Assembly: GCA_910579595.1 (NCBI GenBank) | Contig: CAJTVM010000036.1 | Coordinates: forward strand, 1-25,914 | DNA from: an uncultured Oscillospiraceae bacterium | GTDB taxonomy: Bacteria; Bacillota; Clostridia; Oscillospirales; Oscillospiraceae | Length of the DNA: 25,914 nt | Direction of reading: 5' to 3' | In this document: in pieces, positions 19,323 through 25,215 of the stretch | How positions within the stretch are numbered: the stretch's first letter is position 1 | Layout: each line of letters begins with the position of its first letter | The notes under the pieces: generated by a model | Told to the model about the DNA's origin: nothing | What the model saw: only the letters and a program-made list of their open reading frames with translations | Databases searched by the model: none | Made by a program: the position numbers and the translations under genes

Positions 19323-19823
19323 TCAACGAATGGTATAAGGCCCCCGTGCCAGCACCTTCACCGTGCCCGATGTGGCGGTCACAGTTCGGGGGCTGATGGT
19401 GACCATGTACAGGTGGTTGGTGGCCAGCGGCCTGCCGTTGGCCAGGTTGTCCCCGGAGGTAGTGTCAATCAGGCCCACGCTGTCCGAAGCGCCGCAGGTG
19501 GCAGTGCCGATGCGCAGCATGACCTCGCACCCCACCTCCCCCACCAGGGACTGCCCCTGGCTGAGGGTGACCACGGTGAATACGTTTCCGGTGCCGGCGG
19601 CGCTCCCGCCCTGGGCCAGGATCTTTTCTAAAGCGTCCTCCATCTCCGCCTTGCGCTGGCTCACGGTCTGATCCACCATGGTCTGCACCTGCCTGGAGAA
19701 GGTGGTGTTCAGATAGCTCAGCGTGATCAGCGGATCATTGGCGCTCCCCGCGTTGGCGGCGTAGGCCGCGGTGAGCAGGGCGCAGACGCAGAGCGCTGCC
19801 GCGGCAATTTTCCATTTTTTCAT
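19323..19823 (-). CDS. Secreted protein of unknown function
   Basis: The 166-residue product starts with a clear signal peptide (MKKWKIAAAALCVCALLTAAYA, cleavage likely after AYA or ANA). An acidic helical segment follows (about residues 45-70, VDQTVSQRKAEMEDALEKIL), then a Gly/Ser/Thr-rich beta-type C-terminal part with two cysteines. The start at 19823 follows GGAGGG. The longer open frame to 20093 runs through non-coding hairpins and the mazF tail remnant and is not credible. A strong hairpin stands just upstream of the ribosome-binding site. I do not recognise the family and see no enzyme motif. Confidence 0.75.
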   Translation of the reverse strand: MKKWKIAAAALCVCALLTAAYAANAGSANDPLITLSYLNTTFSRQVQTMVDQTVSQRKAEMEDALEKILAQGGSAAGTGNVFTVVTLSQGQSLVGEVGCEVMLRIGTATCGASDSVGLIDTTSGDNLANGRPLATNHLYMVTISPRTVTATSGTVKVLARGPYTIR

Positions 19824-19837
19824 ATGTAGATTCCCTC

Positions 19838-19890
19838 CATGGTTTTCTGCCGTCCCGCCCTGTTCCAGCTTACCGGACAGGGCGGGACGC
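19838..19890 (-). promoter_or_regulatory. Leader hairpin before the unknown secreted protein gene
   Basis: On the minus strand a perfect 13-bp stem (CGTCCCGCCCTGT with ACAGGGCGGGACG) with a 13-nt loop ends about 12 nt before the GGAGGG ribosome-binding site. No U-tract follows. A second stem upstream pairs CGCGGAGAA with TTCTCCGCG. These look like leader or mRNA-stabilising structures; the function is not known. Confidence 0.4.
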
Positions 19891-19948
19891 GCGGTCTTGC
19901 ATTTGTCACGCGGAGAAGCGGCCAGGACGCTCGGACGATTCTCCGCGT

Positions 19949-20017
19949 TTACACCAACCTCTCCGGGCTCAACCCGAAACTGACGGCGATGGCGCTGTCC
20001 ACCCGCCGCATCTCGTC
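19949..20017 (-). pseudogene. Partial duplicate of the mazF 3' end
   Basis: On the minus strand this stretch encodes DEMRRVDSAIAVSFGLSPERLV and a TAA stop. From MRRV onward it matches the MazF C-terminus residue for residue. Bases 19962-20011 are identical to 20137-20186 except for one base. The last codons (ERLV) differ from mazF only at synonymous positions, and the stop codon is TAA instead of TGA. It has no start and is only about 22 codons, so it is a remnant. Confidence 0.8.
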
Positions 20018-20123
20018 GGGGCAAGCTGCGCCCCTTGCGCTTCCGGCTCCGCCGAAAGCTCCAAGCGCTCCGCCGCCCCTCCTCTCCCCACAAAAGCGAA
20101 AGGACGCTTTTGCGTGGACCCCA
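20018..20123 (-). repeat. Multi-hairpin spacer between mazF and the duplicated mazF tail
   Basis: Reading the minus strand, three hairpins follow one another. AAAAGCG pairs with CGCTTTT (about 20088-20115), GCTTTCGGC pairs with GCCGGAAGC (one G-U), and GGGGC pairs with GCCCC. No coding sequence is visible. The first hairpin may terminate mazF. The whole unit is flanked by the two copies of the mazF 3' end and may be a short dispersed element, which cannot be tested from one copy. Confidence 0.4.
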
Positions 20124-20489
20124 TCAAACCAGTCGTTCCGGGCTCAACCCGAAGCTGACGGCGATGGCGCTGTCCACCCGCCGCATCACTTGGTCGTCTA
20201 CCTTGCCCATATGCTCCCGCAGGCGCTTTTTGTCCAAGGTGCGGATCTGCTCCAGCAGGACCACCGAGTCCTTGGGCAGGCCGCAGCTGTGGGAGGCCAG
20301 GGTGATATGGGTGGGCAGGCGGGCCTTGCCTGTTTGGGAAGTAATTGCCGCGGCAATTACAGTAGGGCTGTGCCTGTTGCCGGTGTCGTTCTGGACGATG
20401 AGCACCGGGCGGACGCCGCCCTGCTCGCTGCCCACCACCGGGCTCAGGTCCGCATAAAAAATGTCGCCGCGTTTGACGCTGTTGTCCAC
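20124..20489 (-). CDS. mazF: MazF/PemK-type endoribonuclease toxin, no antitoxin seen
   Basis: The 121-residue product is a MazF/NdoA-family mRNA interferase. The family core is evident: VKRGDIFYADLSPVVGSEQG, then RPVLIVQND with the catalytic Arg at R27 and the Thr at T50 (AAAITSQ), ending GKVDDQVMRRVDSAIAVSFGL. The length matches Bacillus NdoA (116). The start is a GTG behind GGCGGAG. The gene follows alr by 160 nt. In Bacillus the antitoxin ndoAI sits exactly here, but this gap contains no plausible reading frame on either strand. A strong hairpin lies directly before the ribosome-binding site. All visible key residues are intact, so it is probably active, with control by another means or by a distant antitoxin. 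Confidence 0.93.
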   Translation of the reverse strand: MDNSVKRGDIFYADLSPVVGSEQGGVRPVLIVQNDTGNRHSPTVIAAAITSQTGKARLPTHITLASHSCGLPKDSVVLLEQIRTLDKKRLREHMGKVDDQVMRRVDSAIAVSFGLSPERLV

Positions 20490-20511
20490 AGGATCTCACA
20501 CTCCGCCGGAT

Positions 20512-20549
20512 ATAGTGCCCGGCTACAGGCTATGTAGACCGGGTACTAT
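20512..20549 (-). promoter_or_regulatory. 16-bp hairpin in the mazF leader with UACAU at its apex
   Basis: The arms pair as ATAGT/ACTAT, one G-U pair, CCCGG/CCGGG, a single bulged A, then CTACA/TGTAG around a 5-nt loop. On the mazF-sense strand the apex reads CUACAUAG, so a UACAU spans the top of the stem and the first loop base (20532-20536). The hairpin ends 4 nt before the GGCGGAG ribosome-binding site. No U-tract follows, so it is not a terminator. Its role is inferred. Confidence 0.6.
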
Positions 20550-20649
20550 CATTCTCCCACGGGGCGGCGGCTTTTATACCGGTCCTGCCGGGAAAAACCG
20601 CCGCGGCTCGCCGCCGGATTTCGACGCTCCGGCGGGCTCCCGGACTATC

Positions 20650-21780
20650 CTATGCTTCGGTGTAGATTCTTGGCACTCTCGGCGCCACAGCGCACAGCAG
20701 CTCATAGGAGATGGTGCCCGCGATACCGGCCTGCCGCTCCACGGGCAGGCGCGCCCCGAAAATTTCCGCCGCATCGCCGGGCTTCACGTTTGCATCCCGG
20801 GCAAGGCCGATCATGCACATATCCATGCACACCCGGCCCGTGATGGGCCGGCATTCCCCGTCCAGCCATACGCTGCCCGCATTGGACAGCATCCGGTGCA
20901 GGCCGTCGGCATAGCCAATGGGCAGCACCGCCGTCCGTCCGCCCTCGGGGCCGAAGCGGGCGGTGCAGCCATAGCTCACCGGGGTATCCGCCGGGAAGTC
21001 CCGCACCGCCGCCACCCTGCTGTACAGCGACATCACCGGCTTGAGGCCGGGGCCGTCCAATCCTTCGCAGGAAGGATCCGGATAATGCCCATACAGGGCG
21101 ATGCCCGGGCGCACCATATCCAGGTGCGTACAAGGATAGTTTAACACGGCGGCGCTGGCGGCGCAATGGCGGATTTCAAAGGTACGGCCGTATTTTTCCT
21201 CCAGCTCCTTCAGGACGTCCAAAAACCGGGTGAACTGGAGCATGGTGTACTCCTCGTCTCCGTCGGCGTTGGCGAAGTGGGTAAAGATCCCCTCCGGCTT
21301 CAGGTGGGGCAAGCCGCACAGCGCGGCGATCTCCGCCGCCGCCCGCTCCGGGCAGTGGTCCAGCACCCCCAGGCGGCTCATGCCCGTGTCTGCCTTGAGA
21401 TGGATTTTCGCCCGTTTCCCAGCCGCCCCGGCGGCCTCGGACAGGGCGCGGGCCAGCCCGGGGGTAAACACCGCCTGGGTCACGTTCAAACCCACCACCT
21501 CAGCGGCCAGTTCTGGCGGGGTGTATCCTAAAATCAGGATGGGCCCGGTGATCCCTGCCCGTCTCAGCTCCGCCGCCTCGTCCAGGCAGGCCACCGCCAG
21601 GTAGTCCGCCCCCAGATCCTCCATCTCCCGGGCCACCGGGACCGCCCCGTGGCCGTAGGCGTTGGCCTTCACCGTGGCCAGAAATTTGCTGTCCGGCGCG
21701 CACGAGCGCAGGCTCCAATAATTGCACTCCAGATTGCCCAGGCTGATTTCAGCCCAGGTTCTCACCGTTTCCCGTTTCAT
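20650..21780 (-). CDS. alr: Alanine racemase
   Basis: The 376-residue PLP enzyme makes D-alanine for peptidoglycan. The PLP lysine is K38 in VKANAYGHG and the second catalytic base is Y270 in VSYGCTARFG. The fold-type III barrel is followed by the C-terminal beta domain with RVCMDMCMIGL. Length is normal. The ATG lies inside the last 32 nt of the upstream lipoprotein gene (different frame), with GGAG 10 nt before it, so translation is coupled. Gene order nnr, YdcC-like lipoprotein, alr, mazF follows the Bacillus pattern. A GC-rich inverted repeat followed by TTTTT (about 20590-20640) may end or attenuate the transcript before mazF. Confidence 0.97.
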   Translation of the reverse strand: MKRETVRTWAEISLGNLECNYWSLRSCAPDSKFLATVKANAYGHGAVPVAREMEDLGADYLAVACLDEAAELRRAGITGPILILGYTPPELAAEVVGLNVTQAVFTPGLARALSEAAGAAGKRAKIHLKADTGMSRLGVLDHCPERAAAEIAALCGLPHLKPEGIFTHFANADGDEEYTMLQFTRFLDVLKELEEKYGRTFEIRHCAASAAVLNYPCTHLDMVRPGIALYGHYPDPSCEGLDGPGLKPVMSLYSRVAAVRDFPADTPVSYGCTARFGPEGGRTAVLPIGYADGLHRMLSNAGSVWLDGECRPITGRVCMDMCMIGLARDANVKPGDAAEIFGARLPVERQAGIAGTISYELLCAVAPRVPRIYTEA

Positions 21781-22378
21781 TGTTGTTCAACTCCATCGTA
21801 AAATTACCGAACCGGGCGGTGAGCACCGCGGCGCCGTCCACGCTCACCTCCGCCGACGACAGGGCATAACCCTCCCGCTGAAAGGTGATCTGATATTCCG
21901 TCCCCGTGTTGGCCTCCGCCTCCGGATCCTGGAAGGTGATTTGCAGCAGCTCCCCGCCCTCACCCGCCCAGGCGCATTTGGCCATATAGCCCTGGTCCAC
22001 CTGCTCCATCAGCCAGGGGATGGCGGACACGGCGGTGAGCCCCTTCCCGTCCAGCAGGCCCAGGGACAGCCCCGCGCCGTCGTACTCCAGCACCGTCTCC
22101 CCCTCTGCGATCCGGGCGGTGATGCCGGAGAGCATCTCCGGGGCGGTGATGGTGAGCACCGTCTCCCCCTCCCGCCGCCACCGGGCGGCCAAAGTGAAGT
22201 CGAATACCTTGTCCCCCACCTCCGCCGTCACGTCCACATCGGCGTTCCAGCCCGCCAGCGCCTGGTAGGTATCCCGGAGATCCAGCGCCGCTTCCTCCGG
22301 GCTCACTTCCCCGCCGCCCGCCTGGCAGGCGCACAGCAGCAGGGTCATCATCAGTACACAAGCCGGCAACTTGCGCAC
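21749..22378 (-). CDS. LolA/YdcC-like outer-surface lipoprotein
   Basis: The 209-residue product starts with a lipoprotein signal (RKLPACVLMMTLLLCAC, lipobox LCAC). The rest is predicted beta-rich and resembles the LolA-fold lipoprotein YdcC of Bacillus. Typical parts are a repeated set of beta strands with TAPEMLSGITARI and YDGAGLSLGLLD, and PWLMEQVDQGY. The start is a GTG behind GAGGAGG. It begins 19 nt after nnr and overlaps alr by 32 nt. The assignment rests on fold-like features and on the synteny with ydcC-alr. The function of the family is not established. Confidence 0.75.
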   Translation of the reverse strand: MRKLPACVLMMTLLLCACQAGGGEVSPEEAALDLRDTYQALAGWNADVDVTAEVGDKVFDFTLAARWRREGETVLTITAPEMLSGITARIAEGETVLEYDGAGLSLGLLDGKGLTAVSAIPWLMEQVDQGYMAKCAWAGEGGELLQITFQDPEAEANTGTEYQITFQREGYALSSAEVSVDGAAVLTARFGNFTMELNNNETGNGENLG

Positions 22379-22397
22379 TTTCTCAATTCCTCCTCGT

Positions 22398-23969
22398 TTA
22401 CATCAACTCTTTGATTGCGTAGGGTATTTGCTCGATCAAATCGGACGGAGTCATACCGTACTCCCCCTTGTCCTCCGCCGCCAGATCCCCGGCCCGGCCG
22501 TGAATCCACGCCGCCAGCTCCGGGCTGGCCTGGTCCTGGGCGGTGAGCGCCGCCAGCAGCCCCGCCAGCGCGTCGCCGCTGCCCCCCTTGGCCATGCCGG
22601 GGTTGCCGGTGGAGTTGACGGCACACCAGCCGTTCCACGACGTGGTAATGGTGCGGTGGCCCTTGAGGGCCAGCACACAGTGGCGGGCCTTGGCAAAGCC
22701 CCGCGCCGCCCCCAGCCGGTCCGTGATGGGCAAATCCCGTCCGGACAGCCGGGCAAACTCCCCGTCGTGGGGGGTGAGGATGGTCAATCCCTCCCGCTCG
22801 TCCAATACATTGATATGCCTGGAAATGATATTTAGACCGTCTGCGTCCAGGATAATGGGGCAGTCCAGCTCCCGCATCAGCCGGCACACCAGCCGTTCCG
22901 CCCGCTCCCCCTGGCCCAGGCCTGGGCCGATGAGGGCGGCGTCGCAGCCCCGGGCCTTGTCCACAACGGCCCCGTCATCTTCGTCCCAGGGCCACACCAT
23001 GGCCTCATCGCATTTCACCGCCACAATGGGGTACACGTCCTCCGGCACGGCCACCGTCACCAGCCCCGCGCCGCCCCGGACCGCCGAGCGCGCGGACAGC
23101 GCCGCCGCGCCGGTATACCCCCGGCTCCCGGCCAGGATGAACACCTTGCCGAAATCCCCCTTGTGGCCGTCCGCGGGCCGGCGGGGGAGGGCCAGATTTT
23201 CCCGCTCCACCAGCATGGTCTGGGGCCGGGGCGGGTACAGGTCATCCGGTATGCCGATATCGGCCACCACCACCCGTCCGGCGTGGACCGCGCCCTTGCC
23301 CACAAACAGCCCCGGCTTGCCCCGGGAGAAGGTGACGGTGACGTCCGCCCGCACCGCCGCGCCCATCACGTCCCCGGTGTCGGCGTGGATGCCGCTGGGC
23401 ACGTCGGCGGACACCACCCAGCCCGAAGCCGCCATCCGCCGCACCGCCTTCACCGCGTCTGGACGCAGGTTGTTGTTCAGCCCCACGCCGAACAGGGCGT
23501 CGATGGCCACGTCGCAGGGCAGGTACTGCTGCTCGTGATCCCATTCGGGGTCGAAGTCCTCCAGCATCCCCCCGGCCTCGGAGAGGCGGCGCTCCATCTC
23601 CAGGCAGTCATCGGTCATTTTGGCCCGGTCGCCCACCAGTACGCACTTCACCCGCCAGCCCATGTTCAGCAGCATCCGGGCGGCGGCGATGCCGTCCCCG
23701 CCGTTGTTGCCGGGGCCGCAGAAGGCGATGGCAGAGCGCTGGCGGATGGCCCAGAATTCCGCCAGCTCCGACCGGGTGGGGGCATGGCCGTCCTCGGAAA
23801 TCCAGCCCACGGGTCCATCCCGGAACCCCGGCCCGGGGATGGGCAGGGCGCGGATCTCCTCCACCAGGGCCCGGGCGGCGTTTTCCATCAGCTCGGTGGA
23901 CGGGATGCCCCGTTCCTCAATGGCAATGCGGTCGATCTCGCGCATCTGCGCGGCGGTGTATAGCTCCAT
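22398..23969 (-). CDS. nnr: Bifunctional NAD(P)H-hydrate epimerase / ADP-dependent hydrate dehydratase
   Basis: The 523-residue product repairs hydrated NADH and NADPH. The N-terminal YjeF epimerase domain (about 1-230) has MENAARAL, FCGPGNNGGDGIAAARML and SADVPSGIHADTG. The C-terminal ribokinase-like dehydratase domain (about 235-523) has AGSRGYTGAAALSARSAVRGGAGL and the catalytic GNPGMAKGGSGDALAG. The ATG follows GGGGAGG. It has its own consensus-like promoter and is the first gene of the leftward nnr-ydcC-like-alr-mazF cluster. The fused form is normal for bacteria. Confidence 0.96.
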   Translation of the reverse strand: MELYTAAQMREIDRIAIEERGIPSTELMENAARALVEEIRALPIPGPGFRDGPVGWISEDGHAPTRSELAEFWAIRQRSAIAFCGPGNNGGDGIAAARMLLNMGWRVKCVLVGDRAKMTDDCLEMERRLSEAGGMLEDFDPEWDHEQQYLPCDVAIDALFGVGLNNNLRPDAVKAVRRMAASGWVVSADVPSGIHADTGDVMGAAVRADVTVTFSRGKPGLFVGKGAVHAGRVVVADIGIPDDLYPPRPQTMLVERENLALPRRPADGHKGDFGKVFILAGSRGYTGAAALSARSAVRGGAGLVTVAVPEDVYPIVAVKCDEAMVWPWDEDDGAVVDKARGCDAALIGPGLGQGERAERLVCRLMRELDCPIILDADGLNIISRHINVLDEREGLTILTPHDGEFARLSGRDLPITDRLGAARGFAKARHCVLALKGHRTITTSWNGWCAVNSTGNPGMAKGGSGDALAGLLAALTAQDQASPELAAWIHGRAGDLAAEDKGEYGMTPSDLIEQIPYAIKELM

Positions 23970-23997
23970 GACATCGGCCTCCCCTCATTTTCTCAAC

Positions 23998-24026
23998 ATT
24001 ATACCGTTTTCCCCCTTGCATTTCAA
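23998..24026 (-). promoter_or_regulatory. Promoter of the nnr-alr cluster
   Basis: On the minus strand TTGAAA (24021-24026) and TATAAT (23998-24003) are 17 bp apart, about 29 bp before the nnr ATG. Its -35 box abuts the -35 box of the divergent T-box promoter. Confidence 0.82.
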
Positions 24027-24044
24027 CCATAATTATGATATAAA
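24016..24044 (+). promoter_or_regulatory. Promoter of the T-box/YitT/pheS operon
   Basis: TTGCAT (24016-24021) and TATAAA (24039-24044) are 17 bp apart. Transcription would start near 24051, at the beginning of the T-box leader. It shares base 24021 with the divergent nnr promoter. Confidence 0.78.
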
Positions 24045-24050
24045 GGAGTT

Positions 24051-24294
24051 CCAGCGAAACGCGTGGAATGGGAAAATAGGGAGCTTGCGCAGTTCAGAGA
24101 GGGGCGGCCGCCGGCTGAAAGCCGCCCTGCTGTGTGTCCCTTGGTTCGCCCGGGAGCGGCCCGTGAGAGCGGGACGGTTTTACGGCCCTCCGTTACAGGG
24201 GCCCTGAGTGTGCGCCGGAAAAGCGCGAATGCGGGTGGTACCGCGGAGGGTTTTGCCTTTCGTCCCCAAAAGCGGGGAGGGAAGGCGTTTTTTT
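24051..24294 (+). promoter_or_regulatory. T-box leader, phenylalanine type (specifier UUC)
   Basis: This is a tRNA-sensing transcription attenuator. The distal stem I motif AGAGAG lies at 24096-24101. The likely specifier codon is TTC at 24145-24147, in the context GGTTCGCCCGGGAGC on the 3' side of stem I. The T-box itself is GCGGGTGGTACCGCGG (24231-24246). Its TGGT (24236-24239) would pair with an ACCA acceptor end, as expected for tRNA-Phe. The terminator (24255-24294) joins GCCTTTCGTCCCC and GGGGAGGGAAGGC and ends in a T run. Uncharged tRNA-Phe would favour the antiterminator and read-through into the YitT gene and pheS. Class and antiterminator are certain. The specifier call rests on position and on pheS downstream. 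Confidence 0.93.
24255..24294 (+). terminator. Attenuator terminator of the T-box
   Basis: The stem pairs 24255-24267 with 24274-24286 (one G-U pair, one mismatch), followed by a run of seven T residues from 24288. It lies immediately after the T-box sequence and would be replaced by the antiterminator when uncharged tRNA binds. Confidence 0.9.
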
Positions 24295-24316
24295 ATCATT
24301 CAAAAGGGGGGACCAG

Positions 24317-25195
24317 ATGGAAAGCAGACAGATGAAATTGAAGTGGGGGCGGTTTCCGGCCCTGCTGGCGGCGGGCATCATCAACGCCCTGGGGGTGACC
24401 ATTTTCCTCTACCCCGTCAACCTGTACGACAGCGGCATATCCGGCACGTCCATGCTGCTGGCCCAGCTCACCGGGGACACGGTGCCGCTGTCCTTGTTCC
24501 TGGCGGCGCTCAACGTCCCGCTGTTCCTGTTCGGGCTGAAGCGGCAGGGGAAGGAGTTTACCGTCTATTCTCTGTTTGCCGTGGCGGTGTACTCGATGAG
24601 CGCGTGGATGATCACCTATGTGCTGCCCATCGACGTGACCATCGCATCCCCGCTGGCGGGGCAGGATCTGCTGCTGTGCGCCCTGTTCGGCGGACTGATC
24701 TCCGGGCTGGGCAGCGGCCTGACCATCCGGCTGGGGGGCGCCATCGACGGCATCGAGGTCATGGCGGTCATATTCGCCAAGCGGATCGGGCTGACGGTGG
24801 GCACCTTCGTGATGATCTATAACGTGGCGCTGTACATCGTGTGCGGCGTGGCGCTGAGCAGCTGGATCCTGCCGCTGTACTCCATCGTCACCTACGCCGC
24901 CGCGCTGAAAACGGTGGACTTCGTGGTGGAGGGCATCGACCGCTCCAAAGCGGCCACCATCGTCACCAGCAACCCCAAGGCGGTGTGCGCCGCCCTGTCC
25001 CAGCACTTCGGCAGCGGCGTCACCTGGATGGAGGCCTGGGGCGGGTTTTCCCGCACCCGGAAGGCTATGGTCTACTTTGTGGTCAACCGCTTTCAGATCA
25101 GCCAGATGCGGGACATCGTCCACGAGGCCGACCCTTCCGCCTATATCACCATCAGCGACGTGGCCGACGTGTTCAAGGTCAACCAGAATCTGTAA
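24317..25195 (+). CDS. YitT-family membrane protein with DUF2179 domain
   Basis: The 292-residue product has five to six hydrophobic segments in the first about 185 residues (for example FPALLAAGIINALGVTIFLY and FVMIYNVALYIVCGVAL). The family glycine-rich LFGGLISGLGSGLTIRLGG and DGIEVMAVI segments are present. The cytoplasmic C-terminal part (about 210-290, TIVTSNPKAVCAALSQHFG to ISDVADVFKVNQ) is the DUF2179 domain. The ATG follows AAAGGGGGG. It lies directly behind the Phe T-box and 20 nt before pheS, so it is the first gene of a tRNA-Phe-controlled operon. The family has no firmly established function. Amino acid or small-molecule transport is only a guess from the context. Confidence 0.9.
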   Translation: MESRQMKLKWGRFPALLAAGIINALGVTIFLYPVNLYDSGISGTSMLLAQLTGDTVPLSLFLAALNVPLFLFGLKRQGKEFTVYSLFAVAVYSMSAWMITYVLPIDVTIASPLAGQDLLLCALFGGLISGLGSGLTIRLGGAIDGIEVMAVIFAKRIGLTVGTFVMIYNVALYIVCGVALSSWILPLYSIVTYAAALKTVDFVVEGIDRSKAATIVTSNPKAVCAALSQHFGSGVTWMEAWGGFSRTRKAMVYFVVNRFQISQMRDIVHEADPSAYITISDVADVFKVNQNL

Positions 25196-25215
25196 ACCAA
25201 TAAAGGAGTTTTAAT

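Noticed and set aside
19323..20093. A longer version of the unknown secreted protein starting at 20093
   Set aside because: The extra N-terminal part reads through hairpins and the duplicated mazF tail in another frame. The ATG at 19823 has GGAGGG and begins a proper signal peptide.
20490..20649. A hidden MazE/NdoAI antitoxin gene between alr and mazF
   Set aside because: I read both strands and found no frame of useful length with a ribosome-binding site. The gap is taken up by GC-rich inverted repeats and the leader hairpin.
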